Below are positions 1-5,668 of a stretch of DNA of 6,661 nt, piece after piece. Both the position numbers and the translations under genes were made by a program. This stretch comes from JAQGMJ01 sp036271855 (GTDB lineage Bacteria > Pseudomonadota > Gammaproteobacteria > Burkholderiales > JAEUOS01), in contig DATAZV010000426.1 of assembly GCA_036271855.1 (NCBI GenBank), positions 1-6,661 of the forward strand. The letters are read 5' to 3'. The notes beneath the pieces were generated by a model. The model saw nothing but the letters and a program-made list of their open reading frames with translations. It did no database searches and was not told the DNA's origin. How positions within the stretch are numbered: the first letter of the stretch is position 1; each line of letters starts with the position of its first letter.

Positions 1-647
1 TGATAGCCGGAATGCACGCAGGGAATTTCCAGGTGCCTGAACCATTGCATGGCCAGATAGCCCTTGCCGGCATATTGGCCGTCCTCCAGGACCAGGTTGT
101 CGTCGATGGCGACGATGCTGCCTTTGCCCAGGCAGGGGCGGATGGAGATCAGTTCCTTGACGTGGTGCAGGGCCGAGGGAAAGGGCTCTTCCGGGTCGAA
201 ATCGAAGGAGTCGAGGTACAGGAGATCGATCTGCCGCAGCGTCGGAGCGCAGGCCATCTGGTGAAGAAAGGCGACCGAGTCGCCGGTGTGGGCGTGCACG
301 GTGTCGCCGCAGGTCTGGCGCACCGCATCAGCGGCTTTGGGGTCGAGATCGACCGTGTGGATTTCGCATTCGTGAAACTGGGCGAACTCTTTCCACAGCA
401 GGGTGCTCTGGCCGTCCCCCCAGTTGCCGGGCGTGCGCAGGCTGCCGGTCTCGACGATCAGCAGCGGCCCGGGGCGCGCCGCGGCGCGCGCTTCCAGGCG
501 CTCGAACATGATGCGGAAACCGGCCGACCGCCCCGTCAGGTGGGGCGCGTAGAGCCGGTCGTAGTCCGGCAGGAATGACGGCCGCTGCGGCGCCGCCGCC
601 GGTTTGGCGGTATCGCCGCCAAGCAGGTTTTTCAGGGAATTGAACAT
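1..647 (-). CDS. Class I SAM-dependent methyltransferase, Methyltransf_24/CmcI-like (copy 3, 3' end cut by window edge)
   Basis: Reading the minus strand from the ATG at 647 gives 215 uninterrupted codons that run off the left edge. The product is homologous throughout to the proteins at 1549-2208 and 4094-4792, and by comparison only a handful of C-terminal residues are missing. Landmarks are an N-terminal MFNSLKNLLGG stretch (residues 1-11), an Ala/Pro linker (about 12-23), the presumed SAM-binding loop IVETGSLRTPGNWGDGQST (64-82), HTVDLDP (97-103), HTGDSVAFLH (120-129), IDLLYLDSFDFD (140-151) and GSIVAIDDN (176-184). There is no signal peptide, so it should be cytoplasmic. The loop is one residue shorter than in its two paralogues (NWGDG against NWAGDG). 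It starts 21 bases after parB, so it is probably cotranscribed; the leader is purine-rich (GAAAGACC) but has no strong Shine-Dalgarno sequence. The substrate is unknown. Sugar or small-molecule O-methylation is inferred from the fold only. Confidence 0.85.
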   Translation of the reverse strand, partial: MFNSLKNLLGGDTAKPAAAPQRPSFLPDYDRLYAPHLTGRSAGFRIMFERLEARAAARPGPLLIVETGSLRTPGNWGDGQSTLLWKEFAQFHECEIHTVDLDPKAADAVRQTCGDTVHAHTGDSVAFLHQMACAPTLRQIDLLYLDSFDFDPEEPFPSALHHVKELISIRPCLGKGSIVAIDDNLVLEDGQYAGKGYLAMQWFRHLEIPCVHSGY

Positions 648-668
648 GGTCTTTCGTCTTCTTGCCGC

Positions 669-1535
669 TTAGTGCAGGCGCTCCAGCAGGTCGCCCAGGT
701 GGTCGTTGCTGCTGTAGTGGATCACCAGCTTACCGCCTTTTTTGGCGGCGGCGATTTCGACCTTGGTGCCGAGCTTTTCCGAGATTTCCTCTTCCAGGCG
801 CTCGATGTCGCGCGAGCGTTTGGGCTTGATCTTCGGGGCGTCGCTTTCCAGCGTCTTGTCGAGCAGCCGGCGCACCATTTCCTCGACGGCGCGCACCGAC
901 AGGTTCTTTTTGGTGATCTCGAAGGCCAGCGCGATCTGCTCCGTGCCTTCGATGGCGAGCAGGGCGCGGGCGTGGCCCATGTTGATTTCGCCGGCATGCA
1001 GCTGGTCCTGGATCGGCCGCGGCAGGTGCAGCAGGCGCAGCAGGTTGGCCACCGCGCTGCGCGAACGGCCGACAGCCTGCGCGGCCGCATCCTGGGTGAG
1101 TTTGAATTCGCTCATCAGGCGCGACAGGGCTTGCGCTTCTTCCAGCGGATTGAGGTCTTCGCGCTGGATGTTTTCGATCAGCGCCATGGCGGCGGCGGCG
1201 TGGTCGCCGACCTCCTTCACCACCACCGGCACTTCGGTGAGGCCGGCCAGGCGCGCGGCGCGGGTGCGGCGCTCGCCGGCGATGATTTCGTAGGCGCCGT
1301 CGGCCAGCTTGCGCACCAGCACCGGCTGGATCACCCCCTGCGCCTTGATCGACTCCGCCAGCTCGGCCAGCGAGGCCTGGTCCATGCGCGTGCGCGGCTG
1401 GTATTTGCCGGGGCGCAACTGGTCCAGGGGCAGCGTGTGGGGAGCGCCGGAGACGCGTGAAGCTTCGGGCTCGGAGGCATCGCCTGCGAGCAAAGCGTCG
1501 AGGCCGCGGCCTAATCCTTTGTGTTTGGTAGCCAT
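669..1535 (-). CDS. parB: Chromosome partitioning protein ParB (Spo0J family, CTP-dependent DNA clamp)
   Basis: The 288-residue product has the standard ParB layout. The N-terminal KGLGRGLDALLAG (6-18) is the conserved segment associated with stimulation of the ParA ATPase. The ParB/Srx nucleotide-binding domain follows, with LRPGKYQPR (40-48) and the CTP-binding box GERRTRAA (87-94). Next come ENIQREDLNPLEEA (121-134), a helix-turn-helix around LTQDAAAQAVGRSRSAVANL (146-165) that should read parS, and a C-terminal dimerisation segment (about 255-288). Family members load on parS near the origin, spread as clamps and drive origin segregation with ParA. Length is normal for a chromosomal ParB and no key motif is missing. 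The ATG at 1535 lies 13 bases after the upstream methyltransferase stop. The leader (AATAAATACACAAT) has no Shine-Dalgarno sequence and is AT-rich, so translation may be coupled or an internal promoter may exist. The odd feature is its separation from parA by four methyltransferase genes. Confidence 0.97.
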   Translation of the reverse strand: MATKHKGLGRGLDALLAGDASEPEASRVSGAPHTLPLDQLRPGKYQPRTRMDQASLAELAESIKAQGVIQPVLVRKLADGAYEIIAGERRTRAARLAGLTEVPVVVKEVGDHAAAAMALIENIQREDLNPLEEAQALSRLMSEFKLTQDAAAQAVGRSRSAVANLLRLLHLPRPIQDQLHAGEINMGHARALLAIEGTEQIALAFEITKKNLSVRAVEEMVRRLLDKTLESDAPKIKPKRSRDIERLEEEISEKLGTKVEIAAAKKGGKLVIHYSSNDHLGDLLERLH

Positions 1536-1548
1536 ATTGTGTATTTAT

Positions 1549-2208
1549 TCAGAGTTGCCAGACGAATTGATGGCCCTGGTGCGCGCAGGGGATGCCGAGA
1601 TGGTCGAACCATTGCATGGCGAGGTAGCCCTTGCCGGTGAAGCCGCCGGTATCAACGACGAAGTTGTCGTCGATGGCGACGATCGAGCCGGGGCCGAGAC
1701 AGGGGCGCACGGCGATCAGTTCCTTGATGTGGTGAAAGGCCGAGGGAAAGGGATCCTTGGCGTCGAAGTCGAAGGAGTCGAGGTACAGCAGGTCGATCTG
1801 CCGCGCCCGCGCGGAATTGGCGAAGTCGTAGAGAAAGCGCACGGAATCGCCGGTGTGCGCCTGCACCGCGGCGCCGCACTCCTGGCGCACCACCCGCGCC
1901 GCGTCGGGTTCGAGGTCGACGGTGTGGACTTCCATGTCGTAGACCGAGGCGAACTCCTTCCACAGCACCGTGCTCTGGCCGTCGCCGGCCCAGTTGCCGG
2001 GCACGCGCATGCTGCCGGTTTCGATGATCAGGCCGGGTTGCGCGAGGCTTTGGCAACGCGCCTCAAGCAACTGGAAGATCGCCCGAAAGCCGGAAGCGCG
2101 ACCGCCCAGCAGGGGCGCGAAGCGCTGCTCGTAGTTGGCCATGAAAGGCGAGCCGCCGCCCGCTTGATCGGCGGATCGCGAGGTGCCGCGGAAGATGTTC
2201 TTCAGCAT
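1549..2208 (-). CDS. Class I SAM-dependent methyltransferase, Methyltransf_24/CmcI-like (copy 2)
   Basis: The product is 219 residues. I chose the ATG at 2208 because MLKNIFRG aligns with MLGNIFKG of the paralogue at 4094-4792, and because a longer reading would start at TTG inside the upstream gene. Landmarks are the basic, hydrophobic N-terminus (1-8), a Ser/Gly linker (9-21), the loop IIETGSMRVPGNWAGDGQST (61-80), HTVDLEP (95-101), HTGDSVRFLY (118-127), IDLLYLDSFDFD (138-149), FHHIKELIAVRPCL (158-171), GSIVAIDDN (174-182) and the C-terminal IPCAHQGHQFVWQL (206-219). The ETG...ST loop and the acidic strand ends fit a Rossmann-type methyltransferase; the closest families I can name are Methyltransf_24 and the CmcI/rhamnosyl O-methyltransferase group. 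There is no signal peptide or membrane segment. It begins 19 bases after the FkbM gene and ends 13 bases before parB. The substrate cannot be told from sequence. Confidence 0.87.
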   Translation of the reverse strand: MLKNIFRGTSRSADQAGGGSPFMANYEQRFAPLLGGRASGFRAIFQLLEARCQSLAQPGLIIETGSMRVPGNWAGDGQSTVLWKEFASVYDMEVHTVDLEPDAARVVRQECGAAVQAHTGDSVRFLYDFANSARARQIDLLYLDSFDFDAKDPFPSAFHHIKELIAVRPCLGPGSIVAIDDNFVVDTGGFTGKGYLAMQWFDHLGIPCAHQGHQFVWQL

Positions 2209-2227
2209 GTGCCTGGGCGGACCGGTA

Positions 2228-3130
2228 TCAGGGTTTGGCGGCGGCGGCCGAGCGCGCCGCTTCGGGCTGCCAGGCGGGTTGCGCGCCGAACAATTGCGCG
2301 ATGCGCGGGTCGCCCGCCGGAATGCAGACAAAATTGTCGTAGGCCTCGTAGAGCACGTAACCCAGTTCATCGAGGATGCGCGAGAGCGCAATGTCGCCGG
2401 ACTTGAGGTGCTCGACGTACATCAGCGGGCGATGGGTGCGGATGGTGCGCTCGGCGCCGGCCAGCACCTCGGCTTCCATCCCTTCGACGTCGATCTTGAT
2501 CATGTCCACGCGCGCCAGGTTCATCGCGTCGATGCTGTCCATGCGCACCTCGTCGAACTCGCCGCCCCTGGCCTGCTGGCCGAGGTCGCTTTGCTGCTCG
2601 CGGTTGAGTTCCAGGCTGCCGAAGCTGCCGCGCTGGTGATAGTCCAGGCGCGGAATGCGCGCGCTGCCGGCTTGCGCGCCCACCGCCATGAAATGGCAAT
2701 GCACGTTTTCCATGCTGTTGAGCGCCATGTTGCCGGCCAGCATGTGGAACATCACGCGCTGCGCCTCGAAGGCATGCACCAGCCCGCGCGGACCGGCGGC
2801 GCGCGCCAGGGCCAGCGTGACGATGCCGATGTTGGCGCCGATGTCGAGTACCACGGGGTCGGCCGGCGCGGCGCGCACCAGTTGCTGCATCACCTTGACC
2901 TCCTCGGGCGAATAGGCGCCGTAGGCGGTGAGCTGAAAGCCGACGCCGCTGTCGTGGCGATTGACGATGAACAGGCCCTGGGTGCTCTTGACCAGCATGT
3001 TGGATGCGTCGACGTAGCCGGGATGGATCACCCGCAGCAGCGGTTCGTCGGCCAGGTCGAGGACTTCCGGCAGGGGGGCGCGCGCGGTCTCGGCCCTGGC
3101 GAAAAAGCGCTGCAGCACTCGTGTCAGCAT
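2228..3130 (-). CDS. FkbM family SAM-dependent methyltransferase (copy 2)
   Basis: The 300-residue product has FkbM hallmarks: motif I VVLDIGANIG (93-102), the acidic residue after the second strand in HAFEAQ (119-124), and the family signature IKIDVEGMEAEVLAG (211-225). It ends with the usual GYVLYEAYDNFVCIP region (257-271). An additional N-terminal portion (about 20-90) carries FIVNRHDSGVGFQL and precedes the Rossmann core. FkbM-type enzymes are O-methyltransferases acting on polyketides, sugars and other small substrates, named after the FK506 enzyme. The C-terminus has an Ala-rich tail (about 285-300) that its paralogue at 3165-4052 lacks. The ATG at 3130 has a GGAGA ribosome binding site 10 bases upstream and lies 34 bases after the preceding FkbM gene. 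It is similar to that neighbour over nearly its whole length, with more than half the residues matching by eye, so the pair arose by duplication. No signal peptide is seen. The substrate is unknown. Confidence 0.9.
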   Translation of the reverse strand: MLTRVLQRFFARAETARAPLPEVLDLADEPLLRVIHPGYVDASNMLVKSTQGLFIVNRHDSGVGFQLTAYGAYSPEEVKVMQQLVRAAPADPVVLDIGANIGIVTLALARAAGPRGLVHAFEAQRVMFHMLAGNMALNSMENVHCHFMAVGAQAGSARIPRLDYHQRGSFGSLELNREQQSDLGQQARGGEFDEVRMDSIDAMNLARVDMIKIDVEGMEAEVLAGAERTIRTHRPLMYVEHLKSGDIALSRILDELGYVLYEAYDNFVCIPAGDPRIAQLFGAQPAWQPEAARSAAAAKP

Positions 3131-3140
3131 GTTGCGGTGT

Positions 3141-3145
3141 TCTCC
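3141..3145 (-). promoter_or_regulatory. Ribosome binding site of the FkbM gene at 2228-3130
   Basis: The minus strand reads GGAGA here, 10 bases before the ATG at 3130. It is a moderate Shine-Dalgarno match and supports that start, since the two genes downstream of it (2208 and 1535) have much weaker leaders. Confidence 0.55.
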
Positions 3146-3164
3146 GGTCGATGCGCGCCGTGTT

Positions 3165-4052
3165 TCAGCCGGCTGCCCATGGCGTCATGCCCTCGCTCAA
3201 GGTTTGCATGCCGGGGTGGCCGACAGGCACGCAAATGAAATTTTCCGGCACTTCAAACAGCACGTAGCCGGCCTCCTGCAGCGTGCGCCCGAGCGCCTGC
3301 TTGTCGCCTTTGAGGTACTCCAGATAAATCAGCGGATGCTGCGCGAGTATGGTCTGCATGGCACCGGCGAGCACCTCGGCTTCCATCCCCTCGACGTCGA
3401 TTTTCATCATGTCCACGCGCGGCAGGGCCAGCGCGTCGATGCTCGCCATCGGTACCTCGTCGAAGATGCCGCCGATCGCCTGCTGTTTGGCGTCGGACTG
3501 GTGTTCGCGGTTGAGCTCGACGCTGCCGAAGCCGGCGTCGCTGCGGTAGTTCAGGCGCGGCAGGCGGGCGGTGCCGGCATGGGCGCCGACGGCCAGGTGG
3601 TGGCAGTGCACGTTGTCCATGCTGTTGAGCGCCATGCTGCCGGCCAGCATGTGGAACATCACGCGCTGCGCTTCGTAGGCATGCACCAGGCCGCCCAAGC
3701 CCGCGATCTTGGCGAACAGCAGGGTGAAGACGCCGATGTTGGCGCCGATGTCGAGGATCACCGGGTCGGGCGGCGCCGCCCGGGCCATGCGGTCGAGCAC
3801 CCGGGTCTGCTCGACTTCGTAGGCATTGAAGCTGCGCAACTGCCAGCCGACGCCGGTGTCGTAGTGGTTGAAAATGAAATAGCCCTGGAAGGTGTTGACC
3901 AGCGCGGCGTAGCCGTTGGCCACCTGCGGCATGACCACGCGCACTTCTCCGCCGGGCGCAAGCTCGAGCACCTCGGGAAGCGCCTCGGACAGGGCCGACG
4001 GCGGCGCCGCCGGGGCGCCGCCGATGAACCTGCGCAGCAGGCCGCCTATCAT
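3165..4052 (-). CDS. FkbM family SAM-dependent methyltransferase (copy 1)
   Basis: The 295-residue product has SAM-binding motif I VILDIGANIG (98-107), HAYEAQ (124-129) and the FkbM signature MMKIDVEGMEAEVLAG (215-230). The C-terminal segment GYVLFEVPENFICVP (262-276) closes the fold. The N-terminus MIGGLLRRFIGG (1-12) is hydrophobic and basic and is followed by an Ala/Pro linker (13-25). No cleavable signal peptide is evident, so the enzyme should work in the cytoplasm or at the inner face of the membrane. It is the tandem paralogue of 2228-3130; residues 129-150 are almost identical in both, and their DNA is about 94 percent identical there. It begins 41 bases after the stop of the upstream methyltransferase gene, and its leader lacks a strong Shine-Dalgarno sequence. 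A sugar or lipid hydroxyl is a reasonable substrate guess, but nothing in the window identifies it. Confidence 0.9.
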   Translation of the reverse strand: MIGGLLRRFIGGAPAAPPSALSEALPEVLELAPGGEVRVVMPQVANGYAALVNTFQGYFIFNHYDTGVGWQLRSFNAYEVEQTRVLDRMARAAPPDPVILDIGANIGVFTLLFAKIAGLGGLVHAYEAQRVMFHMLAGSMALNSMDNVHCHHLAVGAHAGTARLPRLNYRSDAGFGSVELNREHQSDAKQQAIGGIFDEVPMASIDALALPRVDMMKIDVEGMEAEVLAGAMQTILAQHPLIYLEYLKGDKQALGRTLQEAGYVLFEVPENFICVPVGHPGMQTLSEGMTPWAAG

Positions 4053-4093
4053 CGCCTAGCGCCCCGCGCCGCCGATGAACATGCCGCGCTGCC

Positions 4094-4792
4094 TCATAGC
4101 TGCCACACCAGCTGGTGGCCCTGGTGGATGCAGGGGATGCCGAGGTGGCGAAAGAATTCGGCGGCGAGGTAGCCCTTGCCTTCGATGCGGCCGTCGGGAT
4201 GCACGTAGTTGTCGTCGATGGCGATCACCGAACCGCGGCGCAAACAGGGGCGCACGGCGATCAGTTCCTTGATGTGGTGAAACGCCGAGGGAAAGGGGTC
4301 GGCGATGTCGTAATCGTAGGAATCGAGGTACAGCAAATCGATCTGCGGCGGGTTGGCGCGGGTCGCCATTTCGTGCAGGAACGCCACCGAGTCGCCGGTA
4401 TGGGCGGTGACGTCGCCGCAGCAGTACTCGCGCACCACGACGGCGGCTTCCGGCGCCAGGTCGACGGTGTGCACCTCGGATTTGAAAAAACCGCCGAACT
4501 CGTTCCACAAAAAAGTGCTCTGGCCGTCGCCGGCCCAGTTGCCGGCCTCGCGCATGCTGCCGGTCTCGACGATCAATGCCGGGGCGGCAGTATGGCCGCG
4601 CGCCTCCAGGCGCTCGAACATGACGCGAAAGCCGGGCGCGCGATGCTCCAGCAAACCCGCAAAGTTCTGGTCGAAATACGGAAGAAAGGAGCGCGCCTGC
4701 GGCCCCGGTGCCCCTTCCGGGGTTTTCGTGGCGCTCTCTGCGCTGTTGGCGCTGTTGGCGCTCTTGGCACCCTTGAAGATGTTGCCCAGCAT
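4094..4792 (-). CDS. Class I SAM-dependent methyltransferase, Methyltransf_24/CmcI-like (copy 1)
   Basis: The product is 232 residues. The ATG at 4792 is preceded by AAAGGAG with 8-base spacing, the best ribosome binding site in the window, so the in-frame TTG nine codons upstream is rejected. Landmarks are MLGNIFKG (1-8), a low-complexity Ser/Ala/Asn and Pro linker (9-34), the loop IVETGSMREAGNWAGDGQST (74-93), HTVDLAP (108-114), HTGDSVAFLH (131-140), IDLLYLDSYDYD (151-162), FHHIKELIAVRPCL (171-184), GSVIAIDDN (187-195) and IPCIHQGHQLVWQL (219-232). It is the first gene after parA, 37 bases from its stop. Together with 1549-2208 and 1-647 it forms a three-member family. The catalytic Asp/His residues are candidates only; LDSxDxD, IDDN and HQGHQ are invariant or nearly so in the copies. 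Methyl transfer is inferred from the Rossmann-like layout; substrate unknown. Confidence 0.87.
   Translation of the reverse strand: MLGNIFKGAKSANSANSAESATKTPEGAPGPQARSFLPYFDQNFAGLLEHRAPGFRVMFERLEARGHTAAPALIVETGSMREAGNWAGDGQSTFLWNEFGGFFKSEVHTVDLAPEAAVVVREYCCGDVTAHTGDSVAFLHEMATRANPPQIDLLYLDSYDYDIADPFPSAFHHIKELIAVRPCLRRGSVIAIDDNYVHPDGRIEGKGYLAAEFFRHLGIPCIHQGHQLVWQL
4733..4768 (-). repeat. Four diverged 9-base tandem repeats within the methyltransferase linker
   Basis: On the plus strand the unit is gctgttggc, present twice exactly (4742-4750, 4751-4759), flanked by gctcttggc (4760-4768) and a more diverged gctctctgc (4733-4741). In the protein it encodes Ala-Lys-Ser, Ala-Asn-Ser, Ala-Asn-Ser, Ala-Glu-Ser at about residues 9-20. 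It lengthens the linker between the N-terminal segment and the catalytic domain compared with the paralogues. Replication slippage is the likely origin. Confidence 0.8.
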
Positions 4793-4800
4793 GGTCCCGG

Positions 4801-4807
4801 CTCCTTT
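4801..4807 (-). promoter_or_regulatory. Strong ribosome binding site of the methyltransferase gene at 4094-4792
   Basis: The minus strand reads AAAGGAG, followed by 8 bases and the ATG at 4792. This decides the start against a TTG at 4819. It is the only near-consensus Shine-Dalgarno sequence among the seven genes from parA leftward. Confidence 0.8.
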
Positions 4808-4829
4808 GGTTTGCCGCAAAACGCCGCGG

Positions 4830-5618
4830 TTATTGCGGCGCGCCCGGCTTGACCCGCTCGATCATCTCACGCGCGAAATCCAGGTAGGCCTGCGCGCCCT
4901 TGGCGGCGCGGTCGAACACCACGCCGGGCTGGCCGTACGATGGCGCTTCGGCCAGGCGCACGTTGCGTGGGATCACCGCCTTGAACACCTTGTCGCCGAA
5001 GTGCTGCTCCAGCTGCGCCGAGACCTGGGCGGTGAGGGTGGAGCGCGGGTCGAACATGACGCGCAGCAGGCCGATGATTTTCAGGTCGGCGTTCATGTTG
5101 GCATGCACCCGCTTGATGGTATTGACGAGATCGGAGAGACCTTCGAGCGCGTAGTACTCGCACTGCATCGGGATCACCACGCCGTGGGCCGCGCACAAGC
5201 CGTTGAGCGTCAGCATGGAGAGCGAGGGCGGGCAGTCGATCAGCACGAAGTCGTATTCGCCGTCGACCTTGGCCAGGGCTTGCTTCAGGCGCTTTTCGCG
5301 GCGCTCTTGATCCACCAGCTCGACTTCGGCGCCGGCCAGGTCGCGGTTGGCGGGCAGCACGTGGAGCATGCCGTTTTCGATCGCCGGCGAGACCTGGCGC
5401 GCGCCGGCGACGTCGGCCATTTCCAGCAGCACCTGGTAGACGGAGGACTTCAGGCTGCGCTTGTCGACGCCGCAGCCCAGGGTGGCGTTGCCCTGCGGGT
5501 CGAGGTCGACCAGCAGGGTGCGTTGCTCGGAAAGCGCCAGGGCCGCCGCGAGATTGACGGCGGTGGTGGTCTTGCCGACGCCGCCCTTCTGGTTGGCGAC
5601 GGCGAAAATTGCGGACAT
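4830..5618 (-). CDS. parA: Chromosome partitioning ATPase ParA (Soj)
   Basis: The 262-residue product is a deviant Walker-type ATPase. It has the P-loop KGGVGKTTTA (11-20) with the signature lysine, Walker A' LLVDLDPQGNAT (35-46), the Walker B region FVLIDCPPSL (124-133) and GLLRVMFDPRSTLTAQV (183-199). There is no N-terminal helix-turn-helix, which marks it as a chromosomal Soj-type protein rather than a plasmid P1-type repressor. ParA binds DNA non-specifically as an ATP dimer, and ParB-parS complexes stimulate hydrolysis and so pull origins apart. The ATG at 5618 gives the canonical MSAIFAVANQKGG start; an upstream GTG at 5678 lies in a terminator stem and was rejected. No Shine-Dalgarno sequence is visible. 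A perfect inverted repeat ends 8 bases before the start. ParB follows only after four methyltransferase genes. Confidence 0.97.
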   Translation of the reverse strand: MSAIFAVANQKGGVGKTTTAVNLAAALALSEQRTLLVDLDPQGNATLGCGVDKRSLKSSVYQVLLEMADVAGARQVSPAIENGMLHVLPANRDLAGAEVELVDQERREKRLKQALAKVDGEYDFVLIDCPPSLSMLTLNGLCAAHGVVIPMQCEYYALEGLSDLVNTIKRVHANMNADLKIIGLLRVMFDPRSTLTAQVSAQLEQHFGDKVFKAVIPRNVRLAEAPSYGQPGVVFDRAAKGAQAYLDFAREMIERVKPGAPQ

Positions 5619-5626
5619 ATAAGTAA

Positions 5627-5656
5627 CAGGCAAAAGTAAAAACCTACTTTTGCCTG
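5627..5656. repeat. Perfect 12-bp inverted repeat just upstream of parA
   Basis: The arms CAGGCAAAAGTA (5627-5638) and TACTTTTGCCTG (5645-5656) match in every position around a 6-base loop. The repeat lies in the parA leader, with 8 bases between it and the ATG. It could be a protein operator or an RNA hairpin that hinders ribosome access. As a terminator it is weak, because the minus-strand sequence after it is TTACTTAT rather than a T run. It does not match the parS consensus, which centres on CACGTG. Confidence 0.75.
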
Positions 5657-5668
5657 GCTCTAGTTGGT

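Noticed and set aside
2209..2391. N-terminal extension of the methyltransferase at 1549-2208 to a TTG at 2391
   Set aside because: The added 61 residues lie inside the upstream FkbM gene, are rich in Arg and Pro, and have no counterpart in the two paralogues, which start at the position equivalent to 2208.
4056..4082. Short reading frame (MFIGGAGR) between the methyltransferase genes at 4094-4792 and 3165-4052
   Set aside because: Eight codons with no ribosome binding site. It is too short to support as a gene, although it could help pass ribosomes to the next start.
3129..4172. Long open frames on the plus strand (also around 1309-2406, 2183-3238, 4353-5639 and 5820-6425)
   Set aside because: They lie opposite the minus-strand genes, have skewed composition rich in Val, Gly, His and Ala, show no recognisable domain, and repeat each other only where the minus-strand paralogues are similar. 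They are by-products of high GC content.
1549..4829. Genomic island or transposon carrying the methyltransferase genes
   Set aside because: No transposase, integrase, terminal inverted repeats, target duplication or tRNA gene is visible, and base composition by eye is like that of parA and parB.
4813..4839. Inverted repeat GCCGCAA/TTGCGGC across the parA stop codon
   Set aside because: The arms are 7 bp with a 13-base loop and there is no T run after them on the minus strand. It could weakly attenuate transcription but is not distinct from chance in GC-rich DNA.
5353..5368. CACGTG core inside parA as a possible parS site
   Set aside because: Only the central six bases and part of the right arm fit; the left arm GGCAG does not match TGTTC or TGTTT. 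No other candidate was seen, so parS is probably outside the window.
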